64,000 nt of DNA from Alloprevotella sp. Lung230 (GCF_014385435.1 NZ_JACSUD010000009.1:1-64000); one strand, 5' to 3'; counted from the first letter of the stretch, positions 30,480 to 40,756 are shown. Program-made: numbers and translations. Notes: generated from the letters alone by a model not told the origin.

Positions 30480-32285
30480 ATGAAACACTATACCTCCCGC
30501 CTTCTGCCCCTCGGTGTTGCTGCCGCCATTGTCGTCGGGGTACTGATTGGCAACTTCTACTCCAACCTCTTCTCGGGCAATCGGGTGAGCTTCATCAACA
30601 CCTCGAGCAACAAAATCAACGATCTCATGCAGATCATCAGCGACCGCTATGTTGACACCATCAACATGGGCGACTTTGTGGAGCGCACGATGCCTCAAAT
30701 CCTCAAAGAACTCGACCCTCACTCCACTTATATTAGTGCGAAAGATGTAGAGGCGTCCATGCAAGACCTGAAAGGGAGCTTCTCGGGCATTGGGGTGCAA
30801 TTCACCATCTACGACGACACCGTGCGCATTGTGCGCGTCATCGAAGGCGGACCTTCGGAACGCGTGGGACTCCGCGCCGGCGACTGCATTATCAGCGTGG
30901 ACCAAAAGCCCTATGTCGGGAAAGTGGTCAACAACGACGAGACGATGAAGCGGCTGAAAGGCGCTGCCGGAAGCACGGTGCGCCTCGGCATCAAGCGCCA
31001 TGGCGAAAAGGCACTCCAACACTTCTCCATCACGCGTGGAGCCGTTCCGGTGAAGAGTGTCGATGCCGCCTATATGATGGATGCCCAAACGGGCTACATC
31101 CGTATCAACACCTGGGGCGACAACACCTATCCCGAAGTGCTATCCTCCCTCGCTTCGCTCAACGCTCAGGGACTTGAGCAACTGGTCATCGACCTTCGTG
31201 GCAATTTGGGCGGATATCTACAAGCCGCCGTGCAAGTGGCCAATGAGTTTCTCCCAAAAAACAGACTGATTGTCTACAACGAGGGCGTGCACTTCCCACG
31301 CGAAGATTTCAAAAGCGATGGCCGCGGTGCCTACCAGACGTTGCCTCTCGTCGTTTTGGTCGATGAGACCAGCGCATCGGCCAGCGAAATCTTTGCCGGT
31401 GCCATGCAGGACAACGACCGCGCCACACTCATCGGGCGTCGCACCTTTGGAAAGGGATTGGTACAGGTACCCATCGAATTTCGAGATGGCAGTATGTTGC
31501 GACTCACCACCGCTCGCTATTATACTCCATCGGGACGCTGCGTGCAGAAGCCCTTCACCCCCGGTGATGAAGCCACCTACGAAGCCGACCTGCTGGAGCG
31601 TGCTGCCACAGGCGAATATTTCTCTTCGGACAGCATCAAGACTTCCGGACAAAAATACAAAACACGGATTGGACGCATTGTTTATGGAGGTGGTGGCATC
31701 ATCCCCGACTATTTTGTGCCGCGCGACACACTCGGAATTACCCCTTATTATAAGGACGTCTATCTCGATGGCACCCTCTATCAGTTTGCCTATTGGTATG
31801 TCGACAAGCAGCGCGCGCGCCTTTCTAAGTTTGACACCCCCATTGCCGTGGCCAAGCACCTCCGCCAGCAAAATCTGGTCGAAGCCTTTGCCAACTATGC
31901 CGAACAACACGGCAACAAGCGGCGTAACCTGATGATTAAGACCTCGCACAAACTGATTGAGCGGCAACTCACGAGCCTCATTTTGGGCGACCTGCTCGGC
32001 ACACCTGCTGCCGTGGAGTTCAGCAACGCCACCGACCCCTTCCTCTTGCAGGCTACCACTATCTTCAAGCAAGGCAAGGCTTTCCCTCAAAAAGAAACCA
32101 CAATTTCATCTCCCAAGACCAAAATCACTTCATGGCTTCCTCCTCATGGCTTCTATGACCAAACCCGAAATTCGCTCTTTCATTCGGCTACGCAAACAAG
32201 CGTTGCTCTCCGAGAGTCGACTGACCCTCGCCGCTGGACGGTTGCTCGCGTGTTTACAAAAGCGCGCCGACTTCTCTTCGGCTAA
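30480..32285 (+). CDS. S41 C-terminal processing peptidase with odd C-terminal extension
   Basis: The start is an N-terminal signal anchor (LPLGVAAAIVVGVLIGNFYS). A PDZ domain follows at about residues 95-180 (GIGVQFTIYDDTVRIVRVIEGG) and the S41 catalytic domain has the Ser in DETSASASEIFAGA near residue 298 and the Lys in GRRTFGKGLVQ near residue 325. It should cut envelope proteins near their C-termini in the periplasm. The conserved part ends near residue 540; the last 60 or so residues (from SSPKTKITSW) have odd composition and read in another frame through the 5' end of the cyclo-ligase gene, overlapping it by about 130-140 bp. A frameshift that removed the natural stop is possible. Confidence 0.9.
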   Translation: MKHYTSRLLPLGVAAAIVVGVLIGNFYSNLFSGNRVSFINTSSNKINDLMQIISDRYVDTINMGDFVERTMPQILKELDPHSTYISAKDVEASMQDLKGSFSGIGVQFTIYDDTVRIVRVIEGGPSERVGLRAGDCIISVDQKPYVGKVVNNDETMKRLKGAAGSTVRLGIKRHGEKALQHFSITRGAVPVKSVDAAYMMDAQTGYIRINTWGDNTYPEVLSSLASLNAQGLEQLVIDLRGNLGGYLQAAVQVANEFLPKNRLIVYNEGVHFPREDFKSDGRGAYQTLPLVVLVDETSASASEIFAGAMQDNDRATLIGRRTFGKGLVQVPIEFRDGSMLRLTTARYYTPSGRCVQKPFTPGDEATYEADLLERAATGEYFSSDSIKTSGQKYKTRIGRIVYGGGGIIPDYFVPRDTLGITPYYKDVYLDGTLYQFAYWYVDKQRARLSKFDTPIAVAKHLRQQNLVEAFANYAEQHGNKRRNLMIKTSHKLIERQLTSLILGDLLGTPAAVEFSNATDPFLLQATTIFKQGKAFPQKETTISSPKTKITSWLPPHGFYDQTRNSLFHSATQTSVALRESTDPRRWTVARVFTKARRLLFG

Positions 32286-32691
32286 GGTGGTGATGCTCTA
32301 CTGCGCCCTTCCCGATGAAGTGCCCACAATGGGGGTGCTGAAACACTGGGGAGCGCAGAAGCAACTGCTCTTACCGGTCGTTGAAGGGGAGGAGATGTAC
32401 GTCAAGACTTTTACCCTCGAAGAACAGATGCGACATGGCACATTGAATATCCTCGAACCGCAAGGACAAGTCTTTTCGGCACTCTCCACCATCGACCTTA
32501 TCCTCGTGCCTGGTTTAGCCTTCGACCTTCGTGGGCATCGTTGCGGACGTGGGAAAGGATATTACGATCGCTTTTTGGCGCAACCCGAAGTGCAGGCCAA
32601 AACCATAGGAGTAGGTTTCGACTTCCAGTGCCTACCCGACATTCCCACCGATGCACACGATGTGGTGCTCGATGATTTGATTTTAGTATGA
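32155..32691 (+). CDS. 5-formyltetrahydrofolate cyclo-ligase
   Basis: Converts 5-formyl-THF to 5,10-methenyl-THF with ATP, recycling folate. The C-terminal signature GHRCGRGKGYYDRFLA lies near residue 122, and the basic N-terminal SFIRLRKQALL is typical. The ATG at 32155 starts with MTKPEIRSF; an ATG three codons upstream (32146) is equally possible. The gene begins inside the S41 reading frame and its stop overlaps the next ATG by 4 bp (ATGA), suggesting coupling. Confidence 0.9.
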   Translation: MTKPEIRSFIRLRKQALLSESRLTLAAGRLLACLQKRADFSSAKVVMLYCALPDEVPTMGVLKHWGAQKQLLLPVVEGEEMYVKTFTLEEQMRHGTLNILEPQGQVFSALSTIDLILVPGLAFDLRGHRCGRGKGYYDRFLAQPEVQAKTIGVGFDFQCLPDIPTDAHDVVLDDLILV

Positions 32692-33965
32692 CAAAGCCCA
32701 TTCTGTGGTTGCTCTGCCTGTTGTTCGCTCTTACTGCCTGCAAGTCAAAGTCAGACAGCCGTTCGACGATGGAGAGCGCCTTTGCCAAAGCTCCACAAAC
32801 CCAGCAGGGCAGCTATGACCTCGGGGACATTCAGCGCAGTGGTGAACTCATCATTGCTACCCTCTCAGGCCCTGACACCTACTATGACTATCATGGCATG
32901 CCGATGGGCGAACAATATGCCTTGGCAGAGGATTTTGCCAACACCGAGGGACTGCGCGTTCGTGTGGAAGTGGCTACCGACACTCTGCGCCTGTTGCACC
33001 TGCTCGAAACCGGGCAAGCAGACCTTGTGGCACTTCCGGTTAGCCAGAAGTTGCTCCAAAGCCACCATCTGCAACCCGCAGGATTTCACACCCAAAGGCA
33101 GCAAGCCTGGGCGGTCAAAAAGAATTCAGAAGCCTTGGCACATGCGCTTGACGAATGGTATCAACCCGACATTCTCACCAAAGTGCAAAAGAGCGTAACA
33201 GAGCGCGTTCGTATGGTGCATCATGTGACACGCCGTGCGCAAGCCGTCTACCTGTCGCGTTCGCGAGGCATCATCTCCATCTACGACCACCTGTTCAAAC
33301 AAGCAGCCGCCACAACCGGCTGGGACTGGCGGCTCATCGCTGCCCAAGCCTATCAGGAAAGTGCTTTCGACCCCAACGCACGTTCCTGGGCCGGTGCACA
33401 AGGGTTGATGCAACTCATGCCACGCACAGCAGCCGACCTCGGCATTCCGGCCCATGAAGTCAACAATCCGGAACGCAATGTGGCAGGAGCGGCACAATTT
33501 ATCCGAAAGTTGACGACTGGATTTGCCGACATTCGAGATAGACGAGAGCGCATCAAGTTTGTCCTTGCCGCCTACAATGGTGGTGTCGGACACGTGCGTG
33601 ACGCGATGGCTCTGGCACGAAGGTATGGCAAAGACCCTCAACGTTGGGATCAAGTCGCTCCTTATATTTTGGCGCTGCAACACCCCGCCTACTATCGTGA
33701 CCCCGTGGTCAAATACGGCTACATGATTGGTGCGGAAACAGAGGGATATGTTCGCTCCATCCTACAACGTTACCAAGGCTATGGGGGAGACGTAATGCTG
33801 GCCCATCAGCCCACTTCTCTGCCTGCCACTAACGAGGCGCCCTCTGCTCCATCCTCTATCTCACCGGCTGGACGTGGGAAGACCGCTCCACGTAAGAACA
33901 AATACTCTTCCGGGCTGCGTATGATGTCGCCCGATGATCCTGAGTTCAACCAAATGCACCCTTAA
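32688..33965 (+). CDS. MltF-like lytic murein transglycosylase, lipoprotein
   Basis: The signal peptide ends in a lipobox (LLFALTAC, Cys18), so this is a lipoprotein. Residues 45-180 resemble a solute-binding type 3 domain (GELIIATLSGPDTYYDYHGM), and residues 205-340 form an SLT lysozyme-like domain with the catalytic Glu in AAQAYQESAFDPNARSWAGA and GLMQLMPRTA. The pair is the MltF architecture. The C-terminal 60 residues are Pro/Ser-rich and disordered. It would cleave peptidoglycan glycan strands at the outer membrane. Its ATG overlaps the cyclo-ligase stop. Confidence 0.88.
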   Translation: MTKPILWLLCLLFALTACKSKSDSRSTMESAFAKAPQTQQGSYDLGDIQRSGELIIATLSGPDTYYDYHGMPMGEQYALAEDFANTEGLRVRVEVATDTLRLLHLLETGQADLVALPVSQKLLQSHHLQPAGFHTQRQQAWAVKKNSEALAHALDEWYQPDILTKVQKSVTERVRMVHHVTRRAQAVYLSRSRGIISIYDHLFKQAAATTGWDWRLIAAQAYQESAFDPNARSWAGAQGLMQLMPRTAADLGIPAHEVNNPERNVAGAAQFIRKLTTGFADIRDRRERIKFVLAAYNGGVGHVRDAMALARRYGKDPQRWDQVAPYILALQHPAYYRDPVVKYGYMIGAETEGYVRSILQRYQGYGGDVMLAHQPTSLPATNEAPSAPSSISPAGRGKTAPRKNKYSSGLRMMSPDDPEFNQMHP

Positions 33966-33981
33966 ATTCTCCATAAAGACC

Positions 33982-35598
33982 ATGATTTCACGCTTCTTGA
34001 TAGGAGGGCTTTTCTGTGTGCTTTCCTTGTCACTGCACGGACAATCACCGGAAGCACTGCCAACCCGCGAACTCCTCACACTGTTAGACAAGACCATTGC
34101 TCAAAAAGAGGACTACCGTGCTCAGTTCGAACAGAGACTCACCTCCTTACGCCATCGCGCACAAAAGGGCAGCGCAGTGGGACGTTCCGAAGCCTATGCA
34201 CAGTTGTTCCAGAACTATGTGCACCATCAGAGTGACTCAGCCTTGTTCTATCTGCGTCTGATGGAGCTTCATCCACGCTATAAGACCGACCCCGACTATG
34301 CCGCGCGGGTGCAAATCGGACGGGCTGAAACCTACGGTGTGATGGGTCTCTACAATGCTGCCAACGAAGCTTTGACCCACATTGATACTCGGCAATTGAT
34401 GCCTGCCACCCGCCTTTACTACTACCAAGTGTGTCGCACGGTCTACGGCTGGATGAGTGATTTTGGGGAGATTGCCAATCGGCAGCAAGATTTTCTGGCC
34501 CTCACCCATATCTATCGCGACAGCATCCTCGCCATTCAACCCCCAGGTATCGACCTGCAGATTGTGCAAGCCGACAAACAGCTAGTAGAGGGCAAAGCCC
34601 GGTCAGCCTACCATCTCTGTCAAGAAGCCCTTAAACAAGCCGACAACAAGCAGCGCACCTTCCTCTATATACTCTTGGCCGATGCCACCAAAGTGATGGG
34701 ACGCGATGAAGAGAGTCTACGTTTTTTAGCCTTGGCGGCTCTCAACGACATTCAACGCGGCATCACCGAATACACTTCCCTACCTCGATTGGCCATCGCG
34801 CTCTCAGAGCAAGGCGATGTGGTGCGTGCCTACGACTATCTCCTCTGCACGATGGATGATGCCAACTTCTGCAAAGCCCGCTTGCGTAGTTTTGAAGCCT
34901 CCAGCGTGTTTCCCATCATCGAGCGAGCCCACAAAGCAAAGGTACGCGAACAGCAATATGTGGCCACTGTCATCGCCATATTGGTAGGCATAGTATTGCT
35001 GATGCTCGTGGTTTTCCTTTTCCTGATGCGTCGGCAGATGCACAAACTTCGCATCGCGCGCCACGAATTGGCCGAAGCACTGAGCGCCATTCGCGAAGTC
35101 AATGAGGCGCTCATCCATGCCAACGAAGAACTACACACCGCCGACAAGGTGAAGGAAACCTACATCGCCCGCTATCTGCAACGTTGCCGCGGCTATATCG
35201 ACACCCTCGACAACTATCGCCGCGAACTCCTCAAACTATCGAAGGCCAAGAAATACGACCAGCTCGGCGCGCAACTTCAAGGCAACGAGTTTCTTCATGA
35301 AGAAGAGCGAGCTTTCTTCCTCGATTTCGATGAAGCCTTCGTTACACTTTTCCCGAAGTTTATCGACAACTTCAATGCGTTGCTGCTTCCCGAAGCGCGC
35401 ACCTATCCCAAGCGCGATGAAATCCTCAACACCGAACTGCGTGTCTTCGCTCTGGTCCGACTTGGCGTGACCGACAGCAACCGCATCGCTCATTTCCTCA
35501 ACTACTCGCTGCCCACCATTTACTCCTACCGCTCTCGTCTACGCAACAAGAGCATTTGCGAGAAGGGCACATTTGATGAAGCCGTTATGAAGTGTTGA
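33982..35598 (+). CDS. DUF6377-type TPR/HTH membrane protein
   Basis: A Bacteroidales-type regulator-like protein of 538 residues. A signal peptide (IGGLFCVLSLSLHG) precedes about 300 residues of TPR-like helices, a TM helix near residue 335 (VIAILVGIVLLMLVVFLFLM), a coiled coil, and a cytosolic C-terminal domain ending in an HTH-like segment (GVTDSNRIAHFLNYSLPTIY). The layout suggests a periplasmic sensor controlling a cytosolic DNA-binding end; no target is known. I use the ATG at 33982; an ORF open from 33934 overlaps mltF and lacks the signal-peptide start. Confidence 0.75.
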   Translation: MISRFLIGGLFCVLSLSLHGQSPEALPTRELLTLLDKTIAQKEDYRAQFEQRLTSLRHRAQKGSAVGRSEAYAQLFQNYVHHQSDSALFYLRLMELHPRYKTDPDYAARVQIGRAETYGVMGLYNAANEALTHIDTRQLMPATRLYYYQVCRTVYGWMSDFGEIANRQQDFLALTHIYRDSILAIQPPGIDLQIVQADKQLVEGKARSAYHLCQEALKQADNKQRTFLYILLADATKVMGRDEESLRFLALAALNDIQRGITEYTSLPRLAIALSEQGDVVRAYDYLLCTMDDANFCKARLRSFEASSVFPIIERAHKAKVREQQYVATVIAILVGIVLLMLVVFLFLMRRQMHKLRIARHELAEALSAIREVNEALIHANEELHTADKVKETYIARYLQRCRGYIDTLDNYRRELLKLSKAKKYDQLGAQLQGNEFLHEEERAFFLDFDEAFVTLFPKFIDNFNALLLPEARTYPKRDEILNTELRVFALVRLGVTDSNRIAHFLNYSLPTIYSYRSRLRNKSICEKGTFDEAVMKC

Positions 35599-35635
35599 AT
35601 AGAAGTGGGTATTCAAAATTAGCCATATACTCTCT

Positions 35636-36787
35636 ATGAAAATTCTACTTATAGGTGAATATTCCAATGTACACGCCACTCTGGCCAAAGGGCTGAGGGA
35701 GTTAGGGCACGAGGTGGTGGTAGCCTCCGATGGCGATGGCTGGAAGAACTATGATCGTGATGTGGATTTGCGTCGGGCGAGCACACGTCGTGGAGTATCT
35801 CTCTGTTATTTTCTCCACCTGCTACGGTGCTTTCGTCATTTTCGTGGCTTTGATGTGGTCCAGCTCATCAATCCCGTCTTTATCTCCTTGAAAGGCGAAC
35901 GTATTGCTCCTTTCTATCGCTATCTGCGCCGCCACAACCGCCGTGTTTTTCTCGGTGCATTCGGTATGGACTACTATTGGGTCAAAGCCGGACTGGACTG
36001 CACTACCTTTCGTTACAGCGATTTCAATATCGGAATAAAAGTGCGCGAACGTGAGGACAATCGGATTTGGATTGCCGACTGGCTCAAAGGCAGCAAAGGC
36101 ACACTCAACCACCTTATTGCTCGCGATTGCGATGGCATCGTAGCAGGGCTCTACGAATACTATACGGCCTACAAAAAAGAGTGGGAACACAAGCTCCGCT
36201 TCATTCCTTTCCCCATTGATGCCGATGCAGCAACCCTCATCCCAGACTTTGAGAAGAAAGTCTTTGCACCCAATCGTAAAATCCGTTTTTTCATCGGCAT
36301 TCAACGCGCACGCAATAGTTATAAAGGCACCGACATCATGCTTCGCGCCCTCCTTCGACTGAAAGAACAATATCCCGATGCCGTTGAAATCGTGCAGGTG
36401 GAGAACGTGCCTTTTGAACAATACAAGCAACTCTTGCTTTCTTCCGATGTCCTTCTCGACCAACTCTACGCCTACACTCCAGCCATGAATGCCCTACAAG
36501 CCATGGCACAAGGGCTCATCGTGGTCGGTGGCGGAGAACCAGAAAACTACGAAATCCTCGGTTGCTCTGATCTACGTCCTATTCTCAACGTGCAGCCCAA
36601 TGAGGAAAGCGTCTACGAAGCCCTCAGTTGGCTGGTAGAGCACAAAAGCGAAATTCCCAATCTCTCACACGAAAGCCGCATCTACATCGAACGCTACCAT
36701 GATCACATCAAGGTGGCACGACAATATCTCGACTTCTGGCAAAGCTCCTCCTTCTCATCATGTCCACCTCTAAACCAACGCTCGTAG
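35636..36787 (+). CDS. Glycosyltransferase, GT-B fold
   Basis: A 383-residue cytosolic protein beginning MKILLIGEYSNVHATLAKGL, the Rossmann-like start of GT-B enzymes. It has FFIGIQRARNSYKGTDIML near residue 220, a donor-site segment DVLLDQLYAYTPAMNALQAM near residue 270, and GGGEPENYEI near residue 300. The donor and acceptor sugars cannot be deduced. The gap before it contains a sequence like a MITE end (35607-35624). The 3' end overlaps the transporter gene by 28 bp, indicating cotranslation. Confidence 0.82.
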   Translation: MKILLIGEYSNVHATLAKGLRELGHEVVVASDGDGWKNYDRDVDLRRASTRRGVSLCYFLHLLRCFRHFRGFDVVQLINPVFISLKGERIAPFYRYLRRHNRRVFLGAFGMDYYWVKAGLDCTTFRYSDFNIGIKVREREDNRIWIADWLKGSKGTLNHLIARDCDGIVAGLYEYYTAYKKEWEHKLRFIPFPIDADAATLIPDFEKKVFAPNRKIRFFIGIQRARNSYKGTDIMLRALLRLKEQYPDAVEIVQVENVPFEQYKQLLLSSDVLLDQLYAYTPAMNALQAMAQGLIVVGGGEPENYEILGCSDLRPILNVQPNEESVYEALSWLVEHKSEIPNLSHESRIYIERYHDHIKVARQYLDFWQSSSFSSCPPLNQRS

Positions 36788-37959
36788 GACGCGGTTACCT
36801 CACCCCCTTCCTACTCATCACTATCCTCTTCTTCCTTTGGGGATTTGCGCGCTCCTTCCTCGATGTGCTCAACAAGCACTTTCAGGAAATGTTGCATCTC
36901 ACCCTCACCGAGTCTTCGTTGGTGCAGGCCGCCGTCTATTTGGCCTATGGGCTGATGGCCATACCCGCTGGCCTATTTATCACTCGATGGGGCTATCGAC
37001 GCGGTGTGGTCTTTGGCTTGCTGCTTTTTACCATCGGTGCGCTGGGCTTCATCCCCTGCGAAGCCATTGGCGCTTTTGCCCCCTACCTCTTTGCCCTCTT
37101 CATTTTAGGTTGTGGGTTGGCCTTTCTCGAAACCGCTGCCAACCCCTACTCCTCCTCGCTGGGCGATGCTGCCACTGCCTCGTCTCGCCTCAATCTCTCT
37201 CAGTCGCTCAACGGACTGGGCTGCATTCTCGGTCCTATGTTGGGTAGTTATATGCTCTTTGAGCAAAAGTCGGGTTTGGCCCTACCCTACGGCCTGATGG
37301 GTGCTGTGGTTCTATTGGTGTGCTTGGCTTTTGTGCGCTTTCCACTCCCGGAGTTGCAGTCGGATTGTGCAGCAATGTCTGCACATCCTGAAAGTCTCTT
37401 CTCCGTATGGCGCAATCCCACTTTTGTGTTGGGGCTGACTGCCCTCTTTATCTACGAAATTGCAGAAATCGCCATCAATTCGCTTTTCGTCAATTATATG
37501 ACCGATGTGCATCACTACCCCAAGATGCAGGCTGCCCACCTTCTCTCGCAGGGTGGACTTTTGGTGTTTATGCTCGCTCGTGTAGTGGGGAGTCTTTTGA
37601 TGCGTCGTATTCCTTCTGCCCACTATCTCTTCGGCTGCGCTTTGGGGGCTGTCGTTGCCACCTTGGGCGTGATGCTGGGGAGTTTCGGTGTTGCGCTCGC
37701 GAGTTTACTGCTCATATATGCTTTCGAGGCGGTGATGTTTCCCACCATCTTTGCCCTCTCCCTAAAGGGCTGCACTGCTCGCCAAGTAAAGCACGCGTCG
37801 TCCTTTATGATGATGACCCCCATCGGCGGTGCATTGGGCACTTATTTGATGGCCCACGTAGCTGAACAAGCTGGATTCTCCGTAGCTTTTCTCGTGCCTT
37901 TTGCTGCTTTTCTTTTCATCTTGGGCTACACGCTTCTGCTCCTTATCTGTAAATCATGA
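36760..37959 (+). CDS. MFS sugar transporter, FucP/GluP-like
   Basis: A 399-residue inner-membrane protein with about 12 TM helices. The opening FFLWGFARSFLDVLNKHFQ is the N-terminal signature of the FHS family (fucose/glucose-galactose:H+ symporters). ETAANPYSSSLGD near residue 125 and LNLSQSLNGLG near residue 145 are also typical. It should import a hexose by proton symport. It overlaps the glycosyltransferase gene and ends in an ATGA overlap with the next gene. Confidence 0.88.
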   Translation: MSTSKPTLVGRGYLTPFLLITILFFLWGFARSFLDVLNKHFQEMLHLTLTESSLVQAAVYLAYGLMAIPAGLFITRWGYRRGVVFGLLLFTIGALGFIPCEAIGAFAPYLFALFILGCGLAFLETAANPYSSSLGDAATASSRLNLSQSLNGLGCILGPMLGSYMLFEQKSGLALPYGLMGAVVLLVCLAFVRFPLPELQSDCAAMSAHPESLFSVWRNPTFVLGLTALFIYEIAEIAINSLFVNYMTDVHHYPKMQAAHLLSQGGLLVFMLARVVGSLLMRRIPSAHYLFGCALGAVVATLGVMLGSFGVALASLLLIYAFEAVMFPTIFALSLKGCTARQVKHASSFMMMTPIGGALGTYLMAHVAEQAGFSVAFLVPFAAFLFILGYTLLLLICKS

Positions 37960-40742
37960 TGCACTCTTTTCTTTATAAAGTGGTATGGATGATGAGCTTC
38001 TTTTTCTGCAGTGTTCTTCTGTCCTTGTCAGCACAATGTCCTACCGATGTAACGTTTACAGCCACCATCACCCATTCTATTGGGCCAAGTGATGGTGCTT
38101 TCCACATCAGTACAAGTGTTGTGGGAGGTGCAGCCACCGATGTGAACTATATCTTCGAGGCTACGCCAAATACAACCGGCGCCTCTAATCCCGCTCTCAC
38201 CAGTCAGACCACCATCAACAACTTGGCTCCTGGTACTTACGACTTGACGATGACCGCTGTCTGTATAGCCGACAACAGCAAGGTTTTCCGTAAGACGCTG
38301 ACCAACCTTGTGGTCACCGGCTCCTACGTTCAGCCCACCATTGTCGAAAGTAGGCTCGTACGTGGTTCTTTCGATGCCTGCCCCACCGGTATTCTTGCAG
38401 TCAATGTGAAAAACGGCGGTTCCACTTTTACCTGCACTATCAAGAGTGCTCCCATCGGCGTACCTTTGGGCTTGACCACCTTCTCGAAGCAAGCCGGAGC
38501 CAATGGTTCGCATGAACTGGTACTCACCGGAAACTATCCTGCTGGTACTTATAAGCTCGACATCCGCGACCAATATGGCAAGGGACGCGAACTCGACCTC
38601 ACTCTTGCCACGCTCAAAAACGCCGACCTGCCCACCATCACTCCCCCTGCCTCCTGGATACACGAACGCTTCACACCTGCCGAAGACTGCAATCACATAT
38701 TCTTCAACTATTGGGGCTACCACAGTGCTCAGTTTTCCAACGAAAACTTCAAAAAGTACTACGAGAGTGGTTCGTTTGAGATAGCGATTGCGCCTACCGG
38801 CGAAACACCCAATATCTGGCAAACGCTCATCACGCCACCTGCTCACGCTCCTGCCCGGCGTTTCGACCTCACGCCCTACACTCTGCGCGACCTTCACACC
38901 AAAGGGCTTTCGGTCTTCGTGCGTTTGAAAGACTGCCCATCTATCAGCAATGAGCACAAGATTACACTTCGCAAGCCATTGTTGCAGCAAAGCGGTTCTC
39001 AAAGTCAATGTGAAAAGTATGGGTGGACCATCTCTTACCAAACTTTCTCCTTCTACCGACTTTGGTGCTACCCTGTCACACTCACCCTGCGCGAAAATGA
39101 CAAGACGGGACCGGTGTCCGGGACCTATACTCTCAACTCTGCTACCGACCAAGTGACGATGCCCGTCGATTACAACAAGAAATGGTATGTCGAAGCGACC
39201 GATGGCACCAATACCTGGGAAGCAACAACCACTCCGGAGCGCTTTGTCGACTATGAGAAGTTGCCGTTTCAAACTTTCTGCAACCACTGGCGTAAGTTCT
39301 ACAACCTCAACACTTTCTCAGCCTGTCTCCCTCTCGTACTGAAGATTGAGCGCGAAAGCGATGGCTATGCGCAGAGTGTGCAAACCATCAACAGTGTCAC
39401 GGATTTCAACTACTTTGGCCCGAATGACAACAGAAGTTACGACAAGGTGTCGAACCCTCTCGAATATGGTGTGGACTATCGCATTAAGGTCTACAAAACC
39501 GATGGGACGACTCTACTTTATACAGCGCCCACCACCATTCGGCAAGATGCCCCCAGCAACGAACTCGAATTCCGGCTTTGGAATCCTTCCCCCTGTGGCA
39601 AACATATCGGCAGTTTGTTCCTCCGTTTTGGTAAAAACGGCCAAGAACCACCGTTGCGGGATGTCGATGGTAAAATACAGATGTCCTATCGTATACTGGA
39701 CAATCATGGTCGGGAAGTACCCGGTCGTTTCACAACCAATTCCTCCTACGACGGTACATATTTCGAAACCACCACAGCATCGCTTCCGCCGGGCAGCTAC
39801 ACCCTCGAAGAGATTAACCGCTCACTTCCAGAAGGCGACCCTTGCCGCGTGCGTCTGCTCAGCACCACATGGGCTGGTATGTTCAGCGCACAGGATTTCA
39901 CCTACTCTTCCAGCATTGATTGCGGCAAACTGCAACTCAGACCTCAAGGGAATATCTTCAGGCAGGGCACTCTCTATAACAGCGGACAAAGCGCCTTGTT
40001 CGCCATCATTGATGGTGTGGCGGGAGGCTACACGCCCAACTTACGCGTTAAAACAGGCGAAGTCATCGAACTTACCCAGCCCGGCGACTATGTCTTGGGA
40101 ATAGGTGTTGACTACAGACTCTCACTCAACTGCAATCTCGACACTCTCCACCTTCATGTACCGGCCCTCAGTTTTGAAGTGTCGCGTCCTCATCTGAAAG
40201 CTTATAGTTGTAAGGACACCCCCTCTTCCGTGGGGCACATCGAGGTGAAGAGCCTCAAAGGGAAAGCCCCCATCACCTACGAACTCCGCGCACCGGACGG
40301 TATCACCATTGTTAAGTCGGCACCCGACGACATTTCGGCCGATGGTGTAGCTCACTTTGTGGCCGGCGTAACAGGCGACAAATTTATGGTTTATGCCAAA
40401 GAAGCCTGTGGGCAATATTTCCTCGAACCCGTCACGGTGATGAGTGCTCAAAGCATGCGCCTCGTCCCGACCAACAGTATACGCGCCTGTCCTCACATCC
40501 GACTTCATCTGCGGTCCACCTACGACTTGGATACCTATGAGTGGAAAGCACCTGACGGCACGATTATTTCCACCGACCGCGAGTTGTACCTCAACGATAT
40601 CCACCCGTCTCAAAGCGGACGCTACCACTTCACGACCCAACTTCGCCATTGCGACGACAAACTTGAGACAGACATAGATGTGCTCATTCAGCCGTGTGAA
40701 GTGCCGATCAATCCTCACCTCCTCTCGCCCGTTGTTCACTAA
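37956..40742 (+). CDS. Large secreted repeat-domain protein, unknown function
   Basis: I do not recognise a named family for this 928-residue protein. A signal peptide (WMMSFFFCSVLLSLSAQC) is followed by about 900 residues of predicted beta-rich domains, with repeated motifs of the type PGTYDLTM, PAGTYKLDI, PPGSYTLEEI and PGDYVLGIG near residues 90, 195, 620 and 720, as in SprB-like or Ig-like surface proteins of Bacteroidota. Cys residues are numerous and may form disulphides. No typical type IX secretion C-terminal domain is visible; the end is HPSQSGRYHFTTQL followed by a Cys-containing tail. It is cotranscribed with the transporter and the men genes. Confidence 0.65.
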   Translation: MMHSFLYKVVWMMSFFFCSVLLSLSAQCPTDVTFTATITHSIGPSDGAFHISTSVVGGAATDVNYIFEATPNTTGASNPALTSQTTINNLAPGTYDLTMTAVCIADNSKVFRKTLTNLVVTGSYVQPTIVESRLVRGSFDACPTGILAVNVKNGGSTFTCTIKSAPIGVPLGLTTFSKQAGANGSHELVLTGNYPAGTYKLDIRDQYGKGRELDLTLATLKNADLPTITPPASWIHERFTPAEDCNHIFFNYWGYHSAQFSNENFKKYYESGSFEIAIAPTGETPNIWQTLITPPAHAPARRFDLTPYTLRDLHTKGLSVFVRLKDCPSISNEHKITLRKPLLQQSGSQSQCEKYGWTISYQTFSFYRLWCYPVTLTLRENDKTGPVSGTYTLNSATDQVTMPVDYNKKWYVEATDGTNTWEATTTPERFVDYEKLPFQTFCNHWRKFYNLNTFSACLPLVLKIERESDGYAQSVQTINSVTDFNYFGPNDNRSYDKVSNPLEYGVDYRIKVYKTDGTTLLYTAPTTIRQDAPSNELEFRLWNPSPCGKHIGSLFLRFGKNGQEPPLRDVDGKIQMSYRILDNHGREVPGRFTTNSSYDGTYFETTTASLPPGSYTLEEINRSLPEGDPCRVRLLSTTWAGMFSAQDFTYSSSIDCGKLQLRPQGNIFRQGTLYNSGQSALFAIIDGVAGGYTPNLRVKTGEVIELTQPGDYVLGIGVDYRLSLNCNLDTLHLHVPALSFEVSRPHLKAYSCKDTPSSVGHIEVKSLKGKAPITYELRAPDGITIVKSAPDDISADGVAHFVAGVTGDKFMVYAKEACGQYFLEPVTVMSAQSMRLVPTNSIRACPHIRLHLRSTYDLDTYEWKAPDGTIISTDRELYLNDIHPSQSGRYHFTTQLRHCDDKLETDIDVLIQPCEVPINPHLLSPVVH

Positions 40743-40756
40743 ATATCCTTTCTCCC

